Source: TMED26 sp002694075 (GTDB taxonomy: Bacteria > Pseudomonadota > Alphaproteobacteria > Thalassobaculales > Thalassobaculaceae). From it: a DNA stretch of 19,184 bases. This document shows, in pieces, positions 1 to 6,773 of this stretch; positions within the stretch are counted from its first letter, which is position 1, and every line of letters starts with the position of its first letter. Made by a program: the position numbers and the translations under genes. The notes beneath the pieces are model-generated. The model made no database searches. It worked only from the letters and a program-made list of their open reading frames with translations, and had not been told where the DNA came from. Location: positions 1 through 19,184 of the forward strand of contig JAYYDT010000089.1 of the NCBI GenBank assembly GCA_036160575.1. The letters run 5' to 3'.

Positions 1-1070
1 TGACCTTTTTCAGAAACGAGGCCCACCGCCTGGGCACGCCCGAGGCCCGGCGCGACCTGTCCGTGTCCCTCAACAAGGTTGGCGGCCTGGCACAGGCGCG
101 GGGGGACCTGGCCAGTGCCGAGGCCGCTTACCAAGAGAGCTTGGAACTTCGCCGCGCTTTGGCGGCGCGGCGGGACACGCCCCAGGCCCAGCGGGATCTG
201 TCAGTGTCTCTCAACCGGATCGGCCATCTGGCACAAGCGAAGGGCGACCTTGCCCGTGGCGAGGTCGCCTTTTATGAAAGTTTGAAACTTCGCCGCGAAT
301 TGGAAGCACAGTTGGGCACGCCCGAGGCTCGGCGGGATCTGTCATTATCTCTCGACCGAATTGGCGACCTGGCACAGGCGCAGGGCGACCACGCCGCCGC
401 CGAGGCCGCTTACCAAGAGAGTTTGGAAATCCGCCGCGCTTTGGCGACGCGGCTGGACACGCCCCAGGCCCGGCGCGACCTGTCGGTGTCTCTCAACAAA
501 ATTGGTGACCTAGCGCGGGATCGCGGCGACAACGCCAGTGCCGAGGCCGCTTACCAAAAAAGCTTGGATATCGACCGCGCTTTAGTGGCGCAAGTGGACA
601 CGCCCCAGGCCCGGCGCGATTTGTCGGTGTCTCTCAACAAAATCGGTGACCTGGCGATGAACCAGGACGACCACACCGCCGCCGAGGCCGCTTACCAAGA
701 GAGTTTGGAAATCCGCCGCGAATTGGAAGCACAGTTGGGCACGCCCGAGGCTCGGCGGGATCTGTCATTATCTCTCGACCGAATTGGCGACCTGGCACAG
801 GCGCGGGGCGACCACGCCGCCGCCGAGGCCACCTACCAAGAGAGTTTGGAACTTCGCCGCGCTTTGGCGGCGCAGTTGGACACGCCCCAGGCCCAGTGTG
901 ATCTCACCATTAGTTTGTACAATATGACCCGCGTCACCCTGGGCCTCGGCGATAAAGACCAAGCGCGAGCGTTTTACGACGAGGGGCTGGCCCTTATCGA
1001 CCGCCTGCATCCGGACGATCAGGCGGAAATGCGTAAGGCTTTCGCCAAGCTGGGCGGAGCTTTCGACTAG
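1..1070 (+). CDS. TPR-like tandem-repeat protein, 3' part (5' end outside window)
   Basis: The reading frame is open from the window edge (first whole codon at position 3) to the TAG at 1068-1070, so the true start lies to the left; the GTG at 63 is internal to the repeats and is not a convincing start. The visible protein is about six tandem 47-residue units, each with a core like DLSVSLNKIGDLAQARGD, then AEAAYQESLELRRAL and a TPxAxRDL linker, followed by a non-repeat cap (from about 906) with one more helix pair ending KLGGAFD. The pattern of Ala/Gly/Tyr positions is that of TPR helices in the long-linker class often found in Rhodospirillales and cyanobacterial multi-domain proteins. Known TPRs mediate protein-protein contacts; the partner and any N-terminal effector domain cannot be seen. 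The gene ends tail to tail with the DUF547 gene, sharing the four bases CTAG. Confidence 0.85.
   Translation, partial: TFFRNEAHRLGTPEARRDLSVSLNKVGGLAQARGDLASAEAAYQESLELRRALAARRDTPQAQRDLSVSLNRIGHLAQAKGDLARGEVAFYESLKLRRELEAQLGTPEARRDLSLSLDRIGDLAQAQGDHAAAEAAYQESLEIRRALATRLDTPQARRDLSVSLNKIGDLARDRGDNASAEAAYQKSLDIDRALVAQVDTPQARRDLSVSLNKIGDLAMNQDDHTAAEAAYQESLEIRRELEAQLGTPEARRDLSLSLDRIGDLAQARGDHAAAEATYQESLELRRALAAQLDTPQAQCDLTISLYNMTRVTLGLGDKDQARAFYDEGLALIDRLHPDDQAEMRKAFAKLGGAFD
60..905 (+). repeat. six tandem 141-bp (47-aa) coding repeats
   Basis: Equivalent Ser codons at the head of each unit fall at 60, 201, 342, 483, 624 and 765, and the next unit-like start is at 906. The period is exactly 141 bp with no indel. 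Units 3 and 6 share an identical 85-bp stretch (297-381 equals 720-804), a higher-order offset of 423 bp or three units. Confidence 0.95.
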
Positions 1071-1897
1071 CCGCCCGCGCCGCCGGTTTGGCCGGTGGCG
1101 TCGTTGAGCCGGTCGTCGAATTGGTAGCGGAGCGTTCGCGCGCCGGCCAGCAAAGGCCGCAGGGCCGGGCCGGCGTAATCGCGGAGATGGGCGCGCACCC
1201 CGGCGGCGCCGCCAAAGGCCGCCTGGTTCCGCTGATAAAAACGCGACAGCACCAGGGTGTCGCCGTCGACGCGTAGCGCGCGCGGATGGTTGACATAGGC
1301 GGTCGTCAAATCCTCCAGCAAACTGTCCAAATTGCGCGCCGTGAAGGCCACCGGCGGCAGGTTCGGGCCGCCGCGCGCGCCCTTGCACAGGCCGTAAAGC
1401 AGGCGCGGGTCGCGCCACTCGCGGCGCAGCACGCGATGCTCGATATCGTCAAGGGAAAGCGGCCGCCCGGCGATCCGGATCAACGGCCGCCGCCAGGGGC
1501 CGGCGAGGCCGAACAAGCCGAAGCCGATGTCGTCGACACGGGCGATCATGTAATGCTGGATGACCAGCCGGACCAGCGACGCGTTATAGAGGTTGAGCCA
1601 GAAGGCCGCGCCCTGGCGGCGGTCGAGGGCGGCCGGGTCGGTCGCCGCCAGCGCCCTGAGGTAGTCGGCGAGATCGTCCTGTTCGACGGCGCTGACCGCG
1701 CCATAGGCGAACCCGGCGACGCCGCCGGCGTCGACCCGGCGGTGGCGGGCTAGCAAGCCATCCCAGATCAGCGGCGGCGGCAGCCCGGCGGTGCCCGGCC
1801 CGGGCGGGCCGACCAGCGCGTCAAGATCGGGGGCGCAGGCGATCAGCGGCGGCGCCGCCAGCGACGCCGCCACGCCGCTTAGGAACCGCCGCCGCAT
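1067..1897 (-). CDS. DUF547 domain protein, probable exported lipoprotein
   Basis: A 276-residue protein if started at the ATG at 1895-1897 (MRRRFLSG); an in-frame upstream start at 1930 adds 11 residues. I prefer the shorter form because it puts the signal sequence at the N-terminus and leaves the tRNA promoter region free. The N-terminus has arginines before FLSG, resembling a twin-arginine motif, then a hydrophobic stretch ending LIAC, a plausible lipobox with Cys21. The DUF547 signature follows: FWLNLYN at about 99-105, a middle region with LSLDDIEHRVLR, GPNLPP at about 177-182, and a C-terminal YQRNQAAFG. Family members are envelope or secreted proteins of unknown activity. In many homologues the stretch before the PNLPP segment carries a CGARSCP-like pair of cysteines; here the first is kept (Cys171) and the second position is Gly. 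It converges with the TPR gene. Confidence 0.85.
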   Translation of the reverse strand: MRRRFLSGVAASLAAPPLIACAPDLDALVGPPGPGTAGLPPPLIWDGLLARHRRVDAGGVAGFAYGAVSAVEQDDLADYLRALAATDPAALDRRQGAAFWLNLYNASLVRLVIQHYMIARVDDIGFGLFGLAGPWRRPLIRIAGRPLSLDDIEHRVLRREWRDPRLLYGLCKGARGGPNLPPVAFTARNLDSLLEDLTTAYVNHPRALRVDGDTLVLSRFYQRNQAAFGGAAGVRAHLRDYAGPALRPLLAGARTLRYQFDDRLNDATGQTGGAGG

Positions 1898-1913
1898 GGC
1901 CGTGGTGCGGCGG

Positions 1914-1942
1914 TTCTCGCCGGTCCGCAAACCTGGTACAAA
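1914..1942 (+). promoter_or_regulatory. candidate promoter of tRNA-Arg
   Basis: TTCTCG (1914-1919) and TACAAA (1937-1942) are 17 bp apart and would start transcription about 4 bases before the tRNA 5' end at 1953. The match to the -35 consensus is poor (3 of 6), so position is the main argument. Confidence 0.3.
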
Positions 1943-1952
1943 GGGCGCGGTC

Positions 1953-2029
1953 GGTCTCGTAGCTCAGGTGGATAGAGCACAGGATTCCTAATCCTGGTGT
2001 CGCAGGTTCGAGTCCTGCCGGGACCACCA
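1953..2029 (+). tRNA. tRNA-Arg (anticodon CCT, reads AGG)
   Basis: A full cloverleaf can be drawn by eye. The acceptor stem GGTCTCG (1953-1959) pairs with CGGGACC (2019-2025) with one T-G wobble. The D stem is GCTC/GAGC. The anticodon stem CAGGA/TCCTG (1980-1984 and 1992-1996) encloses loop TTCCTAA, giving anticodon CCT at 1987-1989. The T arm is GCAGG TTCGAGT CCTGC, the discriminator base is A, and CCA (2027-2029) is encoded. It reads the rare AGG arginine codon. It sits between the divergent DUF547 gene and the 3' end of rne, 11 bp from the rne stop codon. No T-rich terminator hairpin is visible after it. Confidence 0.97.
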
Positions 2030-2040
2030 ACCCCGCCCCC

Positions 2041-4776
2041 TCACGAGACGATCCGGTTCCACCACCCGCGCCGCGACTTGCCCTTGGGTTGCTCGCCGTC
2101 GACGATGTTGACCGGCACCACCGGCGCCGCGGCGGCGGTCTCGGCCGGCGCGGCCTCGGCGGCGATTTCAGGGGCGACCTCAGGCGCGGTCTCGGAAACC
2201 GGTTCAGGCGCCGGGTCGGCCTTTTTACGGGTGCGGCGCGCGCGCTTCGGCTTTTCGGCGGCTTCCTGGGCGGCGTCGGCCTCCGCGGCCTTAGGCGCCT
2301 CAGCCTCAGTCGTGGTCGCCGCCTCGGTCGCTGCCTCAGCCTTCGCCTCGGGCGCGGCTTTCTTAACGGTCCGGCGGGTGCGCTTGGGCTTGGCCGGCGC
2401 CGCCTCGGCGGTTTCGGCGGCGGGCGCTTCAGAAGGCGCTTCGGCGGCGACTTCGGCCGTCGCTTCCACGGGGGCTTCGGCCGCCGGCGCGGCTTTTTTG
2501 CGGCTGCGGCGCGGGCGTTTCGGGGCCGGCGCGCTGACGCTATCCTCGGGTGCCGCCACGCTGGCGACCGCCGGGGCCGCGTCGTCGGCCGCCCCCTCGG
2601 CATCCTCCGCCGGCTCGGCGGGCATGTCGGCGGGCGCGTCGGCCGCGTCAGCGCCTTCAACGGCGTCCGCGTCAGCGCCCTCGGCAATACCTTCAGCGGC
2701 GGCGTTTTCAGCCGTTTCGACGGTGTTTTCATCGCCGCGCGACCGACGCCGGCCACCCCGGCGGCCGCGCCGGCGGCGACGCCGGTTGCCATCGCCCTCG
2801 CCATTGCCAAGCTCGCCGTCACCGGCCTCCTCCGGCCGGGTCTCGGCCTCTTCGCTCTCGGTTTCGCTAGCGGTTTCAGCCCGGCCCTCGGCCCGACCTT
2901 CCGACCGACCTTCTGGGCGACCATCGCGGCGACGGTCACCGCGCCGGCCGCCGCGCCGGCGACGCCGGCCACGACTTTCCTCCTCGCCCTCGGCGGGGCC
3001 GGCCTCGGCCGGTTCGAAGTCGACGTCGATGGCCAATTGGGCGGCCACCTCGCGGCGCACTTCCTCGCTCTGCGGCGTCATCCGCTCGACCCGGAAGTCC
3101 GGCGGGGTCAAGCTGTCATCGCTTTCCAAGAAGACCTTGAACTGATAGCGGGCCTCGATTTCGGCCAACATGTCGCGTTTTTGGTTGAGGATGTAGAGCG
3201 CCACCGGCGAGGCCATGTGGAACACCACCTCGGCGGCCTTGCGGCGCAGGCCCTCCTCCTCGATGGCGCGCAGAATGTGCAGCGCCGTCGATTCCGTCGA
3301 GCGCACATAGCCGCTGCCCTGGCAATGCGGGCAAACTTCGCTGGACGCCTCGAACAGGCTTGGGCGGAGGCGCTGGCGCGACATTTCCATCAGGCCGAAA
3401 TGGCTGATCCGGCCCAACTGGATGCGCGCCCGGTCATGGCGCATGGCCTCTTTCATGCGCCGTTCGACGGCGTTTTGATTGCGCCGTTCTTCCATGTCGA
3501 TGAAATCGATCACGATCAGGCCGGCGAGATCGCGCAGGCGCAATTGGCGGGCGACCTCGCTGGCCGCCTCCAAATTGGTCTTGACCGCCGTTTCCTCGAT
3601 ATTGCGTTCGCGCGTGGCGCGGCCGGAGTTGACGTCGATGGCGACCAGCGCCTCGGTCTGATTGATGACGATATAGCCGCCCGAGCGCAGCCGCACGATG
3701 GGGCTGTGCATGGCGTCCAATTGCGCCTCGACCTGGTGGCGCTGGAACAAAGGCACGCCGCCGTCGCGGTAAGGCTGCACCTTCTTGGCATGGCTCGGCA
3801 TGATCATGCGCATGAAGCTTTTGGCGGCCTTGTAGCCGTCCTCGCCCTCGACCGAGATTTCGTCCAGATCGCGGGTGTAGAGGTCGCGGACCGAGCGTTT
3901 GATCAGGCTGGCTTCCTCATGGACCAGGGCCGGCGCCTCGGCCGCCAGCGTGTCCTCGCGGATCTGGTTCCACAGGCGCAAGAGATATTCGTAATCGCGT
4001 TTGATTTCGGCTTTGGTGCGCTCGCTGCCGGCGGTGCGCACGATCACCGCCATTTCCGGTGGCACCTCGAACTCGCCGACAATCGCCTTGAGGCGCTTGC
4101 GGTCGGCCGGATTGGTGATTTTGCGGCTGACCCCGCCACCACGCGCGGTGTTCGGCATCAACACACAATAACGGCCGGCCAGCGACAGATAGGTGGTCAA
4201 GGCGGCGCCCTTGTTGCCGCGTTCCTCTTTGACCACCTGCACCAGCATGATCTGGCGGCGGGTGACCACCTCTTGGATTTTGTAGCGGCGCGCGATCTTG
4301 CGGCGGCGGCGCATCATGTCGTCGACGGTGTCGCCGCCGACCGCTTCCGGCTCCGATTGGTCGCCTTCATCCTCGCCGCCCTCGCCATCGGCGGTGGCCT
4401 CGGCGTCTTCGGCGACGGTCTCGGCGGTGGCGTCCTGGGCGGCGGCTTCCGCCTCCTCAAGGGGGGCGTCGTCGTCCTCCAGGTCGCCGGCGGCGGCCTC
4501 TTCGGCGATCAGCGCCTCGCGGTCCTCGACCGGGATGCGGTAATAGTCGGGGTGGATTTCGTTAAAGGCCAAAAAGCCATGGCGATTGCCGCCATATTCC
4601 ACGAACGCGGCCTGCAGGGACGGCTCGACCCGGGTGACCCGCGCCAGATAAATATTACCCTTGAGCTGTTTTTTTAGGCTGTTTTCGTAGTCGAAATCTT
4701 CAATTCGGTTGTCGTCCATCACGACCACGCGGGTTTCTTCCGCATGGCTCGCGTCGATCAGCATTCTTTTGGTCAT
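2041..4776 (-). CDS. rne: ribonuclease E (RNase E/G family)
   Basis: 911 residues with ATG at 4774-4776 and a GGAGAG Shine-Dalgarno at 4785-4790. RNase E is the essential single-strand endonuclease that starts mRNA decay and processes rRNA and tRNA, and it scaffolds the degradosome at its C-terminus. The N-terminal half holds the RNase H-like start (MTKRMLIDAS), an S1 domain from about residue 36 interrupted by an acidic insert at about 91-152, then the 5' sensor and DNase I-like domain. The catalytic aspartates are Asp381 (AIDVNSGRAT) and Asp424 (VIDFIDMEE), 43 residues apart as Asp303/Asp346 are in E. coli. The Zn-link CPHC is at Cys482/Cys485, also with E. coli spacing. The C-terminal third is low-complexity: Arg/Gly-rich blocks (about 600-690), then Ala/Glu/Pro-rich sequence with three basic PKRxRR motifs near 751, 795 and 841, and an RRGWWNR end. 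The large open frame on the opposite strand is a composition shadow. Confidence 0.98.
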   Translation of the reverse strand: MTKRMLIDASHAEETRVVVMDDNRIEDFDYENSLKKQLKGNIYLARVTRVEPSLQAAFVEYGGNRHGFLAFNEIHPDYYRIPVEDREALIAEEAAAGDLEDDDAPLEEAEAAAQDATAETVAEDAEATADGEGGEDEGDQSEPEAVGGDTVDDMMRRRRKIARRYKIQEVVTRRQIMLVQVVKEERGNKGAALTTYLSLAGRYCVLMPNTARGGGVSRKITNPADRKRLKAIVGEFEVPPEMAVIVRTAGSERTKAEIKRDYEYLLRLWNQIREDTLAAEAPALVHEEASLIKRSVRDLYTRDLDEISVEGEDGYKAAKSFMRMIMPSHAKKVQPYRDGGVPLFQRHQVEAQLDAMHSPIVRLRSGGYIVINQTEALVAIDVNSGRATRERNIEETAVKTNLEAASEVARQLRLRDLAGLIVIDFIDMEERRNQNAVERRMKEAMRHDRARIQLGRISHFGLMEMSRQRLRPSLFEASSEVCPHCQGSGYVRSTESTALHILRAIEEEGLRRKAAEVVFHMASPVALYILNQKRDMLAEIEARYQFKVFLESDDSLTPPDFRVERMTPQSEEVRREVAAQLAIDVDFEPAEAGPAEGEEESRGRRRRRGGRRGDRRRDGRPEGRSEGRAEGRAETASETESEEAETRPEEAGDGELGNGEGDGNRRRRRRGRRGGRRRSRGDENTVETAENAAAEGIAEGADADAVEGADAADAPADMPAEPAEDAEGAADDAAPAVASVAAPEDSVSAPAPKRPRRSRKKAAPAAEAPVEATAEVAAEAPSEAPAAETAEAAPAKPKRTRRTVKKAAPEAKAEAATEAATTTEAEAPKAAEADAAQEAAEKPKRARRTRKKADPAPEPVSETAPEVAPEIAAEAAPAETAAAAPVVPVNIVDGEQPKGKSRRGWWNRIVS

Positions 4777-4792
4777 TGCCTATTCTCTCCAT

Positions 4793-4878
4793 GACCTTTC
4801 CCGGACCGCCGCAAGCGGTCACGCGCGAGTCGGCCGTCGGGCGCATCAGCGCCGCGCCACGACCAAGTCGGAAAGGTC
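4793..4878 (-). promoter_or_regulatory. 9-bp long-range inverted repeat in the rne 5' leader
   Basis: GACCTTTCC at 4793-4801 is the exact reverse complement of GGAAAGGTC at 4870-4878. In the rne transcript the 3' arm ends two bases before the GGAGAG Shine-Dalgarno. The enclosed 68 bases contain a perfect 6-bp hairpin (GACCGC 4804-4809 with GCGGTC 4815-4820). The geometry would place a multi-branch structure directly next to the ribosome site, compatible with control of RNase E synthesis by leader structure or cleavage. Confidence 0.5.
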
Positions 4879-5288
4879 TTGTCTGTGCAAAAATCCGCGC
4901 GCCGGTCGCGATCCGGCGGCGTTGGCATCGGTCCCCAGGGGCGGGGCGCGGGAAACCGCGCGCGATCCTGCAATCCACACCGCCGCCGCGCCCTCTCAGC
5001 GCGCTCGCCGCCGTCATATCGCAGACCCTCAACCGCATACTGGGCCTCTTATCCAATTCAAAAAAGTCATCTTGGGATCGGGCGTGTGAAAAAGCCCGAA
5101 CAAGAGCGCACGGCGGCCATCAAAATGGATATCTTTCCAGCCATGCATGCCCCTTGTGTATCTGTCTCTCCCAATTAAAACAACAATTTATTCGATCTAT
5201 CGCCGCGCCCGCCCATCGCGGCTGGCCGGCCGTTGATTAAAGTTATCTCAAAGAAATTCCCTTTAAACCCCTGTTTTCCGACAAAAAC

Positions 5289-5317
5289 TTGTGCGCCAGC
5301 CACAATTTCGCTAAGAT
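5289..5317 (+). promoter_or_regulatory. candidate promoter of amiC
   Basis: TTGTGC (5289-5294) and TAAGAT (5312-5317) are separated by 17 bp, a sigma-70-like arrangement. Transcription would begin near 5324, just before the GAGGA Shine-Dalgarno at 5336-5340. This also favours the ATG at 5351 over the GTG at 5330. Confidence 0.4.
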
Positions 5318-5350
5318 TATCTTGCGGAAGTGGACGAGGAGTCGTCGCGC

Positions 5351-6637
5351 ATGCACTTGGGGCGCGGGTATCTATACGGTGGGATAAATCGCGGGACGGC
5401 GGCCCGCGCGCTGGCGCTCGCCGGTTTGATCCTCCTGGCCGGCGCCTTCGGGGCGATTCGCGACGCGGTCGCCGCGACCACGGTCACCGATATTCGCGCC
5501 GGCCGCCATCCCGACAAAATTCGCCTTGTCCTCGATCTCAATGGGCCCGTCACTTTTGAAACCTTCACCCTGCCCGACCCGTACCGGGTGGTGGTCGATC
5601 TGAACGAGGTGAAATGGGCGCAATCTCGACCGCCGCGCTTGGGCATCACCGAAATCAGCAATTTCCGCTTCGGCCTCTTCAAACCGGGCACCTCGCGCTT
5701 GGTGGTCGACACCACCGTGCCCCTGGCGATCGCCAAAACCCTGCTGCTGGCGCCAACCGCCAAGGTCAAGCATCACCGCTTGATCATCGATTTGAGACGG
5801 ATCAGCCAAACCCGTTACCGGGCCGAGGCGATGGCCGCGTTGGAACGCCGCCTGCAAAGCCGGCCGCCGACAACACCCGCGCCGCCGCCGTCCGCCGCCC
5901 CGCTGGCGCGCACCGACAAACGCAAGCTCATCATCATCGATCCGGGGCATGGCGGCGTCGACCCGGGGGCGATCGGCCAATCCGGGGTTTATGAGAAACA
6001 AATCGTTTTGGCCATGGCCCACCAGCTGAAAAAGGTGTTGGAGGCGAGCGGCGATTATCGCGTCAAACTGACCCGTCGGCGGGATATCTTCCTGCGTTTG
6101 CGTCAACGCATCGCCATCGCCCGCGCGGCGCAAGGCGATTTGTTCATCTCTCTGCACGCCGACAGTCTCAACGACCCGTCGCATCGGGGCGCTTCGGTCT
6201 ACACCCTGTCGGAGCGAGCCTCGGACAAAGAGGCCGCGCAATTGGCCGCCAAGGAAAACAAATCGGATATTATCGCCGGCATGGATTTCAGCGCTGAAAC
6301 CCCGGAGGTCGCCAATATCCTCATCGACCTCGCCCAGCGTGAAACCATGAACCACTCGGCCCGCTTCGCCGGCACCCTGGTCAACGAACTGGCACGCGAC
6401 ATCAAGACTCTGCGACGCAGTCACCGCTTCGCCGGTTTCGCCGTTTTGAAGGCGCCGGACATCCCGTCGGTTCTGGTCGAGCTTGGCTATTTATCGAACG
6501 CCACCGAGGAGCGCTTGCTGCAGGACCCCGGCCATCGCCATAAAATCGCCCGCGCCATCCACCGTGGGATCGACCGCTTTTTCGGCACCGGCACGCGGTT
6601 GGCGCAATCGTTGCCGCGGCCGCGGCCGACGCGCTAG
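5351..6637 (+). CDS. amiC: N-acetylmuramoyl-L-alanine amidase, AmiC type (AMIN + Amidase_3)
   Basis: 428 residues from ATG 5351, with GAGGA ten bases upstream; a GTG at 5330 is an in-frame alternative. The enzyme cuts the bond between muramic acid and the stem peptide in the periplasm, normally during cell separation. The N-terminus is a signal sequence with a hydrophobic core (ALALAGLILLAGAFGA) and a likely cut after AVA. An AMIN domain follows (about 40-130, VTDIRAGRHPDKIRLVLDL), which in relatives directs the protein to septal wall. After a Pro-rich linker comes the zinc-dependent Amidase_3 domain (about 192-415). Zinc ligands are His200 (DPGHGG), Glu215 (YEKQ) and His269 (SLHAD), and the catalytic Glu is Glu377 (VELGYLSN). 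All are present. It lies just upstream of mrcA, the usual alphaproteobacterial order. Confidence 0.95.
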   Translation: MHLGRGYLYGGINRGTAARALALAGLILLAGAFGAIRDAVAATTVTDIRAGRHPDKIRLVLDLNGPVTFETFTLPDPYRVVVDLNEVKWAQSRPPRLGITEISNFRFGLFKPGTSRLVVDTTVPLAIAKTLLLAPTAKVKHHRLIIDLRRISQTRYRAEAMAALERRLQSRPPTTPAPPPSAAPLARTDKRKLIIIDPGHGGVDPGAIGQSGVYEKQIVLAMAHQLKKVLEASGDYRVKLTRRRDIFLRLRQRIAIARAAQGDLFISLHADSLNDPSHRGASVYTLSERASDKEAAQLAAKENKSDIIAGMDFSAETPEVANILIDLAQRETMNHSARFAGTLVNELARDIKTLRRSHRFAGFAVLKAPDIPSVLVELGYLSNATEERLLQDPGHRHKIARAIHRGIDRFFGTGTRLAQSLPRPRPTR

Positions 6638-6773
6638 ACCAAGCGCCGCGCCGCCCTTCCAAGATCAACCATAATTCGACCATATTTCGGCGGTTACATG
6701 TGCCGACGCGACGGCTGCGGCGAGAGCCGTGCCGTCTTGGCGAAGCGATGCCCCAACCGAAGCGGATGCGCCC

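Larger units (their letters stand above)
4777..5350. promoter_or_regulatory. divergent rne / amiC intergenic region with structured rne leader
   Basis: 574 bp without a credible gene. The rne-proximal half (4777-5030) is very GC-rich with several inverted repeats; the half near amiC (about 5040-5330) is clearly AT-richer and probably holds the start sites in both directions. On the minus strand, reading toward rne, one meets a 6-bp hairpin (5078-5083 with 5094-5099), a 5-bp one (4901-4905 with 4913-4917), the 9-bp long-range stem described separately, and then the Shine-Dalgarno. E. coli rne has a long autoregulated 5' leader, so a similar role is plausible here; that is inference. I could not pick a convincing rne promoter. 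Confidence 0.6.

Noticed and set aside
60..905. Possible CRISPR-like or satellite array
   Set aside because: The 141-bp units are contiguous, in frame, and translate into regular TPR-like helices; there are no spacers.
1953..2029. tRNA as an integration (att) site for a mobile element
   Set aside because: rne begins 11 bp beyond the tRNA 3' end, no integrase is seen, and no second copy of the tRNA 3' end was noticed.
2089..4677. 862-residue open frame opposite rne on the plus strand
   Set aside because: The minus-strand frame carries all RNase E catalytic and zinc residues. The plus-strand frame is a low-complexity Gly/Arg/Ala translation caused by GC-rich codon bias, with no start context or domain.
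5078..5099. Hairpin TCGGGC/GCCCGA as a terminator
   Set aside because: The A/T run is in the loop, not after the stem, and it lies between divergent genes, where no transcript needs to end.
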